The notes under the pieces: model-generated | Databases searched by the model: none | What the model saw: only the letters and a program-made list of their open reading frames with translations | What the model was told of the DNA's origin: nothing | Part shown: positions 15,194 to 29,144 of the stretch, one piece after another | How positions within the stretch are numbered: the stretch's first letter is position 1 | Layout of the letters: the number at the start of each line of letters is the position of its first letter | Made by a program: the position numbers and the translations under genes | Assembly: GCF_003480915.1 (NCBI RefSeq) | Contig: NZ_QUKD01000013.1 | Span: forward strand, 124,001 to 188,000 | DNA from: Parabacteroides sp. TM07-1AC | GTDB lineage: Bacteria; Bacteroidota; Bacteroidia; Bacteroidales; Tannerellaceae | Direction: 5' to 3' | Length of the DNA: 64,000 bases

Positions 15194-15979
15194 CTACTTT
15201 GTATAATTGTCTGCTTTTTCTTTCATTCGTTGAACCCGTTTCTCCGTTTCCGGATGGCTGGAAAAGAGCTGGCGGAACTTGGATGACTTAGGTGCATCTG
15301 CACTCAATTCCAATAATTTAGCCAATGAATCATGCATGCTGTGAGGGTCATATCCATTAGCTACACTAAACTCAAAGCCATAATCATCCGCTTCATTCTC
15401 CTGCTTCTGCGAATACTGTGCACCAGCCAAAGCCGTAGCCAGATCACCCAACTGAGAATCAGACAACTTAGCAACAACATCGCTGGTTGCCCCTGCCGCA
15501 TTCTTGGCAGCCGAAGTCAGATAAGCATTCTTCATGGCATCCTTTGAATCGGAATGGAGAACGTGACCGATCTCATGGCCGATAACAGCCATTACCTCAT
15601 TGTCGTCCATGATCTTCATTAATCCGCCACAAACACGCACACTTCCGTCTCCACAGGCAAAAGCATTGACGTCTATCACATTATATACTTTGAAATTCAA
15701 ATTCAGCCCTTCGACTTTTATATCTTTGGTCAAACGCTCCAAACGTGCTCCCATTTCCGTATCAGGACCTGCCACTTCATTATGCGTATCCATCCACTCA
15801 ATATATTCACGGCTCATATTGGCTATATCGGCATCACTCAGTGTGATCGCTTTTGCCACATCGGTTGCAGCACTGACAACTTTCTTGGTATTGATAGTTT
15901 TTCCTCCGATTTTGAACTGGGCAGACGCAGTCAGACTAACTCCTGCCAAAAGGGCTAATGATAATAACGTTGTTCTCAT
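15194..15979 (-). CDS. M48-family metalloprotease (Loi/HtpX-type, exported)
   Basis: 261 residues from the ATG at 15979; an in-frame TTG two codons earlier is less likely. A Sec signal peptide covers about residues 1-20 (LALLAGVSLTASA). The zinc motif HEIGHVLHSD sits near residue 135, with the third ligand in ENEADDYGFEF. It is a short peptidase M48 without transmembrane helices after the signal, so it acts in the periplasm and may belong to envelope quality control. It follows the thioredoxin-like lipoprotein gene after about 20 bp in one operon. Confidence 0.9.
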   Translation of the reverse strand: MRTTLLSLALLAGVSLTASAQFKIGGKTINTKKVVSAATDVAKAITLSDADIANMSREYIEWMDTHNEVAGPDTEMGARLERLTKDIKVEGLNLNFKVYNVIDVNAFACGDGSVRVCGGLMKIMDDNEVMAVIGHEIGHVLHSDSKDAMKNAYLTSAAKNAAGATSDVVAKLSDSQLGDLATALAGAQYSQKQENEADDYGFEFSVANGYDPHSMHDSLAKLLELSADAPKSSKFRQLFSSHPETEKRVQRMKEKADNYTK

Positions 15980-16001
15980 ACTCAATTTGTCTATTTACAT
16001 A

Positions 16002-16931
16002 TTAGTTTGTTTGCATTTGTAAAAACTCCATCAACTGGTTGAATGTGACATCTTTCAAAATGACTTTTTTGTCTTTATCCAGGAGATAAAGTGTAGGTAT
16101 TGCTTTCAAATCATATATTTCATCATTTTTAAGGCTAACTGTATTGTCATAAGAATTGATCCATTCTGCCGGAACATCCGGAATATGGTTGCGCCATGCT
16201 TCCAGGTCTTCGTCCGGATAGACAGCCAGGACTTTTAGTTTTTTGTTTTTCTGCAAATCAGAGATCAGCGGTGAAGACTGTAACTGCTCCGTAATCTCTT
16301 TACAAGCATGACAATCCGGATTATAAAAGAATAATAACAGATAATCAGCCTTTACATTATATAATGTACCTGTTTTTCCACTCGCCAGCGTATAAGTAAA
16401 ATCGGTAGCCGGCTCCCCTACTCTGTTTTTCAATGCCAACTCCAGTAAATGTGCCGGACGTATCTTGTTGACCTCATCCAAAACCGGAGCTGCCAGAACT
16501 GATTCCAGAACAGGGATATACAAAGCCTCATTTCGCATCGGAGAGTTGGGATCGTATAAATACTTCTCATATAAACCAGCCATATAAGCAAAGAAAGTGC
16601 TATCGGCAGTAACTTTATGCATCATCCCTTTGATAGAAGAGGAAGCCACCTCCGGAGACACATACTTCATCAGGTCGATGTAGTTGGTAAACGCCTGTTC
16701 CGTTATATCTGGCAAATGAATATAAGCCGTATCGGTAAAATCGAATTTATCCCAGTAATGTTGCACCAGATATTTGGCACGTTCCCCCGGATCGGTGATC
16801 ATACTCGGGACAGTAACCATTTCAAAGCTTTTCGGTGTTGTATCCTTTTCTTCTGTTTTTGCAGTTTGCTGACCATGGCACGAACTAAAAATCAACGTAA
16901 ATACCAGCAGAGAAAGTATTCTGACTATCAT
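16002..16931 (-). CDS. DUF5106-type lipoprotein with thioredoxin-like domain
   Basis: 309 residues. The signal peptide ends in a lipobox (LIFSSC, Cys18). An alpha-helical N-terminal domain (about 35-165) of DUF5106 type is followed by a thioredoxin fold with the active site CHAC (FFYNPDCHACKEI) and the cis-proline loop KAIPTLYLLD. It probably acts as a periplasmic thiol-disulfide protein. Its neighbour is an exported M48 protease, so both may serve envelope protein quality control (inference). Confidence 0.85.
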   Translation of the reverse strand: MIVRILSLLVFTLIFSSCHGQQTAKTEEKDTTPKSFEMVTVPSMITDPGERAKYLVQHYWDKFDFTDTAYIHLPDITEQAFTNYIDLMKYVSPEVASSSIKGMMHKVTADSTFFAYMAGLYEKYLYDPNSPMRNEALYIPVLESVLAAPVLDEVNKIRPAHLLELALKNRVGEPATDFTYTLASGKTGTLYNVKADYLLLFFYNPDCHACKEITEQLQSSPLISDLQKNKKLKVLAVYPDEDLEAWRNHIPDVPAEWINSYDNTVSLKNDEIYDLKAIPTLYLLDKDKKVILKDVTFNQLMEFLQMQTN

Positions 16932-17006
16932 ATCTTTATGTTTTTATACTGCAAATATAACAGTTACTGTAGTTTCAAAGCCAACTTTAGCCAATTATTT
17001 CACTTA

Positions 17007-17060
17007 TTAAAAAATTGTCGATAGCCATAAGCGACCTTGCTTACAACTATCGACAATTAA
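17007..17060 (-). terminator. Terminator of the sus operon
   Basis: AATTGTCGATAG (17013-17024) and CTATCGACAATT (17047-17058) are perfect inverted repeats, with an inner TAAGC/GCTTA pair. On the minus strand the stem is followed by TTTTTTAA. It lies 34 bp after the susE stop codon. Confidence 0.85.
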
Positions 17061-17091
17061 ATTATCAATTACACAATTCCGTCCGAGTTCT

Positions 17092-18258
17092 TTATTTGAT
17101 ACGCCCCGAACCATCCAGGAAGTTCAGATAAGCCTTTTGACCGGCCGATACGCTTACAGCTTCCTGATCACCTCCGTTCTTCCGGTATTCAATCTTATTG
17201 TTCATGATTATAAATTCAGTCCGCCACCAGTCTGTCGACGGTAGTTTAACACAAAGCCGTAAATTCCCGCTCGCAACAAAAGCCGGTGAAACAAACTCAC
17301 CTTCACCGGAAGATACCGTAAATTTACGGGCTTCATCGAAAGTATCCCAACCACCGGAAACATCCCCTGTTACATAGATATCCGGAGAAAGAAATTCCAA
17401 CGTATAATTCAGATTCTTACCTTCCAATGCAGTAGTAACCACCAGGATATACCAACCTGCATTCTTTACGCCGATATTCATTCCGCCACTGCCGTCATCC
17501 ACACCGGAAACACCGGCAAAGGAGGCAGATTCAGCAGGAACAAGTCCTTCACTATAAGCTACCTGATTACCATCCCATGTAGGCTGTGCATTAAACTTCA
17601 TAACATTATTACCGCCAAAATACTGAACCGACCAAAATTTACCCGGCGTATCCGTTACCGGAATCATTTCGACCCATTTACCCCAACTACTGCCGGAAGC
17701 AAAGTCACCTACTAAAAACATCTGACCAGGTAAAGACACCGGAGGTTCTACATTATATCCCAAAACTTTCGGCAACTCAATACTATTGGACGATATCTGC
17801 CCCATTCCGTTATTGGATAAAGCAGCACGCAGACGGACATATACCGGCATCGGTGTTTCCGGCAGTTCAGCGTTATCATGAGAAGCTTTCCACAGATCCA
17901 GCAAAGCCATTGCAAATTCAACGGCATCGACATTCAGTTCCGGGCGCTGATAAGTACTGGACAGGGTGGCATAATTAGCAGTCGTACCGGCTACCTCATC
18001 CGCATCTTTGAATGTACTTTCCAAAGAAAGCTGTACTTTATAAGTTGTTCCGGCTGCATAGCCATAATCGGGCTGCGTGCATGTCAGATCGATAGATGAA
18101 ATATTTTGCAGATCATATACGTTAGATGCTTGTTCCGGTGTATTCAGATTGAATTCGGTCGGTTCCTGGAACACCGGATTATCGTCTCTGTCGTCGCTGC
18201 ATCCGGTCCACAAAAGCGAACCGGCCAGAAGCAGCATGAATATATTCAGTTTCTTCAT
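17092..18258 (-). CDS. susE: SusE-like outer-membrane starch-binding lipoprotein
   Basis: 388 residues, close to the length I recall for Bacteroides thetaiotaomicron SusE (387). The lipobox is LLWTGC (Cys20) followed by SDDRDD, an acidic surface-export signal. The N-terminal Ig-like domain (about 35-165) is followed by two beta-sandwich starch-binding modules: QMFLVGDFASGSSWGKWVEM near 183 and DIYVTGDVSGGWDTFDE near 292. Both carry aromatic residues suited to binding alpha-glucan helices. It is the last gene of the sus operon. SusF, which normally follows, is not present. Confidence 0.88.
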   Translation of the reverse strand: MKKLNIFMLLLAGSLLWTGCSDDRDDNPVFQEPTEFNLNTPEQASNVYDLQNISSIDLTCTQPDYGYAAGTTYKVQLSLESTFKDADEVAGTTANYATLSSTYQRPELNVDAVEFAMALLDLWKASHDNAELPETPMPVYVRLRAALSNNGMGQISSNSIELPKVLGYNVEPPVSLPGQMFLVGDFASGSSWGKWVEMIPVTDTPGKFWSVQYFGGNNVMKFNAQPTWDGNQVAYSEGLVPAESASFAGVSGVDDGSGGMNIGVKNAGWYILVVTTALEGKNLNYTLEFLSPDIYVTGDVSGGWDTFDEARKFTVSSGEGEFVSPAFVASGNLRLCVKLPSTDWWRTEFIIMNNKIEYRKNGGDQEAVSVSAGQKAYLNFLDGSGRIK

Positions 18259-18279
18259 TTTCTTTCAGATTAATCGTTA

Positions 18280-19911
18280 TTATTTCAAAGATTCGTAACC
18301 GGTGTTCTGCTTCAGGTTCGGATTAGCCGTCAGATCACGGTCGCTGATAGGATACACATTGAAACGGCTGTCGAGATTGGCTACCCCTTCCAACGTACCG
18401 CCTTTATATGCCCAGGCATAATCCTTGGTGAATTTACCGAAACGAACCAGGTCCGAACGACGCTGTCCTTCCCAATATAACTCACGAGCACGCTCATCGA
18501 GGATGAAATCGAGGGACAGATCGGATAAGGTTATATTTCCACTCTGGTCGCCATAAGCACGTTCGCGCAGTCTGTTCACATACTCAACGGCCTGTTCTTT
18601 TCTCGTTCCGGCAGCATTACGGGCTGCACATTCGGCATAGATCAGATAAATATCGGCCAGACGGAACAAGGGGAAATCAGTGTTCGGATCGGGAGTCGGC
18701 GTTACAGCCGCACCGTCCCAACCCAGGTTGGTGAATTTATAGCAGAGATAGCCAGAGTTCCAGTCCTGCATCTTCGATTCGGGCGTGCGTGTTCCGGCAC
18801 CGTCGTAGAAAGCATACCGTTTGTCCTTCTTGATACGGCTGCCATGACTGTCAGTTCCTGCATCCGGGCTTTCATCAAAGAATTCGATCATTTGCTGAGT
18901 CGGTTTCAGACAAGTCCAGGATGAAGACATACCAAACCACGTCTGGTCGAGATCACCACCGAAAGCACCTGCAGTCAGGACGATCGTGCTACCGAAGCTT
19001 TTTGCGTTGACATTGTCGAATGGTATGGCATAGATGATCTCATTTTTATGAATGCCTGTCAGATGGTTCTCACCACAGAACAGGTTTGCATAATTATCTT
19101 CCAAACCGAAACCGGCATCGATCACCTTTTTGGCATAAGCAGCCGCTTTATCATACATCGGCGTACCGGTATACACTTCGGCATTCAGATACATTTTAGC
19201 CAATAAAGTATTGATCACCGGTTTAGTAATACGACCATATGTAGCCATGGAAGGTGTCTCATCGAGATCGCCATTCTCCGACAGGTCGACCAGCTCGTTC
19301 ACGATCTTTTCAAACAAGGCTTCCGCTCCTATCTGTGAAGGTTTCCATGATTTATCGTCCGTAGGGCTGTCGTCCCAGACAACGCCCGGATTACGATAAA
19401 GATCGATCAGATAATAATAATTCATTGCACGCAGGCCACGTACCTGATCCCGGTATTTCTGAATATCCTCGATGTCGCTCTCGGAGTGATACACATCCAG
19501 GAACTCCTTACAATAACGGACATTCAACATTGCACGCTGATAGAAAGTATAAGCATACGGCAACGTATAATCCCAGTCGATCTCGCAAAGTTCCACAATA
19601 CCTTCGTCAGTCCAGTTCCAGATGGCCTCATCGGTAGGGAAAAGCTGCATGGAAAGTAGTCCGCGGAGGAAAACCAGTGACCCCTGGTCACCTCCCTGCA
19701 GGTCCGGTTCCACATTCGGGTCGGAAGAGTTTCCCGACAAGCCGAAACCGGAATAGATCTTGGCAAGGAATGCCTGGCAATCAGCTTCATTATGAATGGA
19801 AGCACTGGATTTATCCAGTATCGGCTCCTGATCCAGGTCACCCAGGCAAGAGGTTGCCCAGACACAACTACAGGAAGCGATGAATAACGATATATATTTT
19901 TTCAGTTTCAT
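18280..19911 (-). CDS. susD: SusD-like starch-binding outer-membrane lipoprotein
   Basis: 543 residues with a lipoprotein signal peptide whose acceptor is probably Cys22 in WATSCLGD. The SusD family shows a TPR-rich helical body (LRAMNYYYLIDLYRNPGVVW) and the C-terminal signature FPLFRLADIYLIYAECAARN. It forms a lid over the SusC barrel and captures oligosaccharide at the cell surface. It begins 12 bp after susC and precedes susE by 21 bp. Confidence 0.94.
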   Translation of the reverse strand: MKLKKYISLFIASCSCVWATSCLGDLDQEPILDKSSASIHNEADCQAFLAKIYSGFGLSGNSSDPNVEPDLQGGDQGSLVFLRGLLSMQLFPTDEAIWNWTDEGIVELCEIDWDYTLPYAYTFYQRAMLNVRYCKEFLDVYHSESDIEDIQKYRDQVRGLRAMNYYYLIDLYRNPGVVWDDSPTDDKSWKPSQIGAEALFEKIVNELVDLSENGDLDETPSMATYGRITKPVINTLLAKMYLNAEVYTGTPMYDKAAAYAKKVIDAGFGLEDNYANLFCGENHLTGIHKNEIIYAIPFDNVNAKSFGSTIVLTAGAFGGDLDQTWFGMSSSWTCLKPTQQMIEFFDESPDAGTDSHGSRIKKDKRYAFYDGAGTRTPESKMQDWNSGYLCYKFTNLGWDGAAVTPTPDPNTDFPLFRLADIYLIYAECAARNAAGTRKEQAVEYVNRLRERAYGDQSGNITLSDLSLDFILDERARELYWEGQRRSDLVRFGKFTKDYAWAYKGGTLEGVANLDSRFNVYPISDRDLTANPNLKQNTGYESLK

Positions 19912-19923
19912 GATCTATACAAT

Positions 19924-22900
19924 TTAGAAATTAATGTTAACTCCGAATAAAACAGTGATCGGACGCGGATACACATTGTTATCCATACCGTCATTTACTT
20001 CCGGGTCCAGTCCGTCATATTTAGTGATGACGATGGGGTTCTGAACCGTGGCGTAGAAACGGGCATTACAGCCGGTTGCCAAGAACTTACTGACATTATA
20101 TCCTAATGTGATATTGTCAATTTTCAGATACGAAGCATTTTGGATATAGTAATCCGACAGGCGCTGGCGTGTCTGGAAACCGGTCTCCAATGCCGATACA
20201 GGTTTATTGCTCAATGCATTGTTTCCGAACAGTTCATTTACACCGAGAGCCGCATTGGCTGCCGTCGCATTGAAGTTATAATTTCCCAGGCTGATACGTC
20301 CGTTGAAACCCAGATCCCAGTTCTTGTAACTGAACTTGGAATTGAAGCCCATCATTACGTCGGCTACCGGATTCTTATAACGATACAGGTCGTTGTCGTT
20401 CACAACTCCGTCGCCATTACGGTCTACATATTCCCCTTCTATCGGATTGCCATCCTTGTCGTACACCTGCTGGAATACATAGAAGGAACCGGGAGCATAT
20501 CCCACACTGTGGATTTTCAGGCGCAGACCACCATCACCACCGGTCGATTCAAAACGTTTACCCGGTGAATCCGAATTATCATTGTAAGTCAGTTCAGTGA
20601 TCTTTGTCTTATTATAAGCGATATTGAATCCCAGGTCCCAGTTGAAATCTTTTCCGACCACCGGACGGGTATTGATAGAAAACTCAACTCCCTTATTCTC
20701 CAATGAACCGATATTCGATACGACATACTCGGCAAAGTCGGTACCTGCCGGCACATTCACTTCGGCATTGATCAGATCTTTAGTCTTGCGGATATATCCA
20801 TCTACAGAACCGCTGATCCGGTTGTTCAGAAAACTATAATCGACACCCACATTATACGTAGTCGTTGTTTCCCATTTCAGATTCGGGTTAGCTGCCGTCG
20901 GGGCTATCACATTCACCCAGGTCACATTCCCGGCTGCGTCATAGACCGGATACATGGCACCACCTTTACCGTCGCGATAGAAAGAGAGATACGGATAATC
21001 TCCCTGGTTGATATCCTGTTGTCCGGTAACACCCCAACCCAAACGTAACTTCAGTTCATCCAGACTGTTGAAATCTTTCAGGAAAGATTCTTCGTTCAGT
21101 TTCCATCCCAGTGCCAGTGAAGGGAAAAGTCCCCAGCGTCTGTTCTTGGCGAAACGAGAAGATGCATCGTCACGTAAGGTAAAAGTCAACAGGTATTTGT
21201 TCATCAACGAGTAATTCATACGACCGTAAAAAGAGGCAAGCACATATTTCGTATCGGTTTCCTTAAACTCATTGCTTACCGTGGCATTCTGACCGAATGT
21301 CTCCGGACGGCGTGACAGATAATAAGTCACTTTATCCGTTTTCGTACGATAACTCTGGTAAGAGTATCCAGCCATTACATCGAAATGGCTGGATATGGAT
21401 TCAAAGTCCTTTGAATATTGGCCATACAGATCGAATATCTTATTGTTGTGCGAGTTGTTATAGATATTACGGCTTCCGGTTGCATCATCGTCCGGCTGAT
21501 AAGAACCGGGCGCGTTCGGGTCCACATATTTCTTACCTTCCACAGAAGTATAATCGATACCCATATTCATGTTGATACGAAGTTCGGGCAGGAAATGGAA
21601 CTTATAATCGAACTGAGCATTTCCGATAAACGATTTGGCAGTCGAACGGTCGTCCACCATTTCCAGCATGGAAACCGGATTCACACCGGCAGAAGTGGAA
21701 CGCGTTCCGTCAGGCGTATAATCGCCCGTCCAAGTAAAGAAACCACCATATTTACTATTGTTATACACCGGCTTGGTCGGATCGAAAGCTACAGCGCTAC
21801 CCAAAGCACCCGTATCGGCAAAACGGTTCTTGATATAAACGCCTTTCGCATTTAGGTTTACATTCAGATGGTCGTTAAACAGGGAGGGAGTCAAAGACAG
21901 ACTTCCGGTGTACCGCTGGAAGTTAGATGTTTTCAAAATACCGTTCTGGTCGGTATAACCGAACGATACACGATACGGCATAAACTCTTTGACTGAACCA
22001 TATGCACTGAGGTTGTGATCGGTAGATACAGCCGTGCGCAACACTTCGTCCTGCCAGTCCGTACTTACACCCGGATGCAGGTTCAGTGCAGTCAACATAC
22101 CTTCCGTAACATTCGGTGAAGTAGTGATATAGTCACGATATTCGTCTGCACTCATAACCTCTATCTTGTTACGTTTTGTACTGATCGATACATTTCCGGA
22201 ATAATTGATCTTCACGCTACCGCTTTTCCCTTTCTTGGTCGTAATGATAATAACACCATTGGAAGCACGCGAACCGTAAATAGCAGCCGCCGAAGCATCT
22301 TTCAATACGGTGAACGATTCGATATCCGCCGGATTGACCGTACTCAGCGGATTACTCAGACCGTCGGGAGCACTGTTGTTCATAATCACCCCATCGATAA
22401 CCACCAACGGGTCGTTTTTGGCAGACAAGGAGGAGCCGCCACGAATACGGATCGACGAAGAGGAACCCGGCTGTCCGGTTGAAGAAGCCACCGATACACC
22501 TGCCACCTTACCCATCAACATATCCTGCGGACTGACCTGTACGCCCCGGTTCTTCTCATCCGACTTGATCGCCGTCACCGCCCCGGTCGCGTCATTCTTT
22601 TTTACCGTACCGTAGCCGATAACGACTACGTTTTCCAGCATTTGGGAATCTTCCGCCAAAATAATATTCATATTGGCAGCGGCAGGTAGTTCCTGCATTT
22701 TATATCCGATAAATGAAACAGAGATAATATCTCCTTTGGAAGCAGACAACATAAACTGACCGTCTACATCCGTGACAGTACCGTTCGTTGTCCCTTTTAT
22801 AATGACATTCGCCCCGATAACCGGTTCTCCTGTAGGATCTTTCACAACTCCAGTCACTGTTATTTGCTGGGCAAACACAGAGATGGACATACACAAGCCT

Positions 22901-22941
22901 GCGATGAGTATCAACAAAGCTTTAAACCTTAAACGTTTCAT
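19924..22941 (-). CDS. susC: SusC-like TonB-dependent oligosaccharide transporter
   Basis: 1005 residues, near the length of classical SusC. A signal peptide (1-24) is followed by a carboxypeptidase-D-like regulatory domain (ITVTGVVKDPTGEPVIGANV, about 27-105), the TonB-linked plug (about 115-235, with SIRIRGGSSLSAKNDPLVVI and DASAAAIYGSRASNGVI) and a 22-strand beta-barrel ending in an aromatic residue (LFGVNINF). It imports malto-oligosaccharides delivered by SusD/E, driven by TonB-ExbBD. It lies 57 bp after the GH97 gene in the sus operon. Confidence 0.95.
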   Translation of the reverse strand: MKRLRFKALLILIAGLCMSISVFAQQITVTGVVKDPTGEPVIGANVIIKGTTNGTVTDVDGQFMLSASKGDIISVSFIGYKMQELPAAANMNIILAEDSQMLENVVVIGYGTVKKNDATGAVTAIKSDEKNRGVQVSPQDMLMGKVAGVSVASSTGQPGSSSSIRIRGGSSLSAKNDPLVVIDGVIMNNSAPDGLSNPLSTVNPADIESFTVLKDASAAAIYGSRASNGVIIITTKKGKSGSVKINYSGNVSISTKRNKIEVMSADEYRDYITTSPNVTEGMLTALNLHPGVSTDWQDEVLRTAVSTDHNLSAYGSVKEFMPYRVSFGYTDQNGILKTSNFQRYTGSLSLTPSLFNDHLNVNLNAKGVYIKNRFADTGALGSAVAFDPTKPVYNNSKYGGFFTWTGDYTPDGTRSTSAGVNPVSMLEMVDDRSTAKSFIGNAQFDYKFHFLPELRINMNMGIDYTSVEGKKYVDPNAPGSYQPDDDATGSRNIYNNSHNNKIFDLYGQYSKDFESISSHFDVMAGYSYQSYRTKTDKVTYYLSRRPETFGQNATVSNEFKETDTKYVLASFYGRMNYSLMNKYLLTFTLRDDASSRFAKNRRWGLFPSLALGWKLNEESFLKDFNSLDELKLRLGWGVTGQQDINQGDYPYLSFYRDGKGGAMYPVYDAAGNVTWVNVIAPTAANPNLKWETTTTYNVGVDYSFLNNRISGSVDGYIRKTKDLINAEVNVPAGTDFAEYVVSNIGSLENKGVEFSINTRPVVGKDFNWDLGFNIAYNKTKITELTYNDNSDSPGKRFESTGGDGGLRLKIHSVGYAPGSFYVFQQVYDKDGNPIEGEYVDRNGDGVVNDNDLYRYKNPVADVMMGFNSKFSYKNWDLGFNGRISLGNYNFNATAANAALGVNELFGNNALSNKPVSALETGFQTRQRLSDYYIQNASYLKIDNITLGYNVSKFLATGCNARFYATVQNPIVITKYDGLDPEVNDGMDNNVYPRPITVLFGVNINF

Positions 22942-22998
22942 GTGCTTAAATTTAAGTTCTTTACAAGTTTACTTAATAACCTTAACAATCCTTTTACC

Positions 22999-25227
<2,229 letters not shown>

Positions 25228-25233
25228 TTAACA

Positions 25234-27171
<1,938 letters not shown>

Positions 27172-27310
27172 CTACTGATTAACAGATATATAGCTTCAAG
27201 CAAACAGGGCAAAAATCAAAACGGATTAGAAAGAATTATAGTACTATATAGGGAGTATATTCATTATTTATAGAGGTAATATCGCCCCCGATCAGCCCAA
27301 GAGCCCAAAT

Positions 27311-27411
27311 CTCGTTTTAAACGAACGAAAACTCGCTTTAAACGAGGCTACAGTCCGTTTTAAACGAAAAAAATCTCGTTTTAAACGAAATGCTGGTTCG
27401 TTTAAAACGAG
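27311..27411. repeat. Array of five short palindromes, 21-23 bp period
   Basis: CTCGTTTTAAACGA at 27311-27324, CTCGCTTTAAACGA at 27332-27345, TCCGTTTTAAACGA at 27354-27367, CTCGTTTTAAACGA at 27375-27388, and the inverted form TCGTTTAAAACGAG at 27398-27411. Start-to-start distances are 21, 22, 21 and 23 bp, about two helical turns. The last two copies form a 15-bp hairpin with a 7-base loop followed by TTTTT. The array lies in the 455-bp region between susA and susR, about 200 bp from the susA box and 90 bp from the susR box. The remainder of that region (27111-27310 and 27412-27498) holds nothing I recognise. Confidence 0.85.
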
Positions 27412-27498
27412 TTTTTAGGGAATTCGGGATGGTGAGCTATAAAAGAAGTCATGCCTATAATTATTACAGATCAGAATAGACAACCCGAAGATATTTCT

Positions 27499-27506
27499 TA
27501 CATTTG
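27499..27506 (+). promoter_or_regulatory. -7 promoter box of susR
   Basis: TACATTTG, an exact TAnnTTTG match, 27 bp before the susR ATG at 27534. Confidence 0.6.
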
Positions 27507-27533
27507 TAAATGAATGAATACAGAACATTGTAA

Positions 27534-29141
27534 ATGAAAAACACTCCTATGACTAAAACGATATCAGCCATTCTCCTGTTTCTGTTTTGCTTCCAGTTGT
27601 CTTATGCTTCTGAAAAAGACAAGACGAATCTAGCCCTGTTAAAAGAACTGGATCGCACGATTGCGCAGAAACCGGTCTTCCAGCAGCAACGGGAACAGGA
27701 AGCCGATAGCATTAAAAGTCTGTTGAAGGCAACCTCTTCGCTGGAAAGTAAATATGAGCTTTACGGAACTTTGTTCGGTATCTATCTGCATTTTCAGGCA
27801 GACTCGGCCCTGCGTTGTCTGGAAAGAAGGGAGACTTTGATCAATTCACTTCGTAACCCGTCCTATAAAAACGATCTGCGGATAGCCCGAGCAGAGGTTC
27901 TCGGTATTATGGGTCTTTATAACGAAGTACCCGAACAACTGGAACAAATACAAAGAGAGGATTTAAGCGAAAGGTCATTACTTTATTATTACTATACCTG
28001 CCGCACCTTTTATGGCTGGATAGCCGACTACACCCGTACAAACGACCGTCATAAATATATCGCCCAGACAAACGCTTACCGCGACTCGATCCTGGCGGTT
28101 ACCCCGGACGGTACCGACCATAATATCGTTCTGGCAGACCAGCTGATCGTAAACGGCAATCCCGACGAAGCCATCCGCCTGATGAACAAAGAACTCGAAA
28201 AGGCCAAAGGAACAGAATCTGCTATATACATATTATATAACCTATCCCAGGCATACGCTCAAAAAGGAGATACGGAAAAACAAATCTATTACCTGGCACA
28301 AACAGCGATAGGTGACCTAAAAGCAGCCAAACGTGAATACATATCCCTGCAAAAACTAGCACTACTGATGTTTGAAAAAGGAGATATCGAACGGGCATAC
28401 AAATACCTGAGCTGTTCGATGGAAGATGCAGTTGCCTGTAACGCCCGTCTCCGCTCAGTGGAAGTGACCGAGTTTTTCCCGATCGTGGATAAAGTATATA
28501 AACTGAAAATACAGAAAGAGAAACAGATCACCCGTACCCTGCTTATCAGCATCAGCCTGATGGCATTTCTTTTATTGATCACGATTTTCTACCTCTACCG
28601 ACAGATGAAAAAGCTGTCGCTTATGCGTAAGAAAGTCAGTGCAGCCAACGAACAGCTACAGGAGATCAACAAAGAATTGAGCCAGGCTAGCAAAATAAAA
28701 GAGGAATACATCGCACTCTACCTGAACCAATGCGTCATCTATCTGGACAAACTGGATACGTATCGCCGTTCGCTCGCCAAACTGGCAATGGCCTCCAAAC
28801 TGGATGATTTGTTCAAGACGATCAAGTCCGAACAGTTCATACGCGATGAGCGGAAAAATTTCTATAATGAGTTCGACAAGTCATTTCTTCGGCTCTTCCC
28901 CCGCTTCACCGAATCTTTCAACGGCTTGATGACGGAAGAGGGAAAACTATATCCTAAATCCGGCGAAATCCTGTCGACCGAACTGCGCATCTTCGCCCTC
29001 ATCCGGCTCGGAATAAACGACAGCAGCAATATCGCCCATTTCCTGGGATATTCGCTGGCTACGGTTTACTCCTACCGAAGCAAGGTAAGAAGCAAGGCTT
29101 ACGACAAAGAGCGGTTCGAGGAACAGATAGCTACTCTATAG
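27534..29141 (+). CDS. susR: SusR-type membrane-bound transcriptional regulator (DUF6377)
   Basis: 535 residues. An N-terminal signal/anchor (about 8-25) leads into a TPR-like helical periplasmic sensor, a membrane helix at about 332-352 (LLISISLMAFLLLITIFYLY), a short coiled coil, and a C-terminal cytoplasmic domain. That domain has a LuxR-like helix-turn-helix (LRIFALIRLGINDSSNIAHF then YSLATVYSYRSKVRSKA, about 482-525). This matches SusR, the maltose-sensing activator of sus genes. It is divergent from susA across a region containing a palindrome array, the natural place for its binding sites. The name rests on architecture and context. Confidence 0.82.
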   Translation: MKNTPMTKTISAILLFLFCFQLSYASEKDKTNLALLKELDRTIAQKPVFQQQREQEADSIKSLLKATSSLESKYELYGTLFGIYLHFQADSALRCLERRETLINSLRNPSYKNDLRIARAEVLGIMGLYNEVPEQLEQIQREDLSERSLLYYYYTCRTFYGWIADYTRTNDRHKYIAQTNAYRDSILAVTPDGTDHNIVLADQLIVNGNPDEAIRLMNKELEKAKGTESAIYILYNLSQAYAQKGDTEKQIYYLAQTAIGDLKAAKREYISLQKLALLMFEKGDIERAYKYLSCSMEDAVACNARLRSVEVTEFFPIVDKVYKLKIQKEKQITRTLLISISLMAFLLLITIFYLYRQMKKLSLMRKKVSAANEQLQEINKELSQASKIKEEYIALYLNQCVIYLDKLDTYRRSLAKLAMASKLDDLFKTIKSEQFIRDERKNFYNEFDKSFLRLFPRFTESFNGLMTEEGKLYPKSGEILSTELRIFALIRLGINDSSNIAHFLGYSLATVYSYRSKVRSKAYDKERFEEQIATL

Positions 29142-29144
29142 GAA

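Noticed and set aside
27311..27411. Possible CRISPR array
   Set aside because: Units are only about 14 bp, gaps are 7-9 bp, the last copy is inverted, and there are no cas genes.
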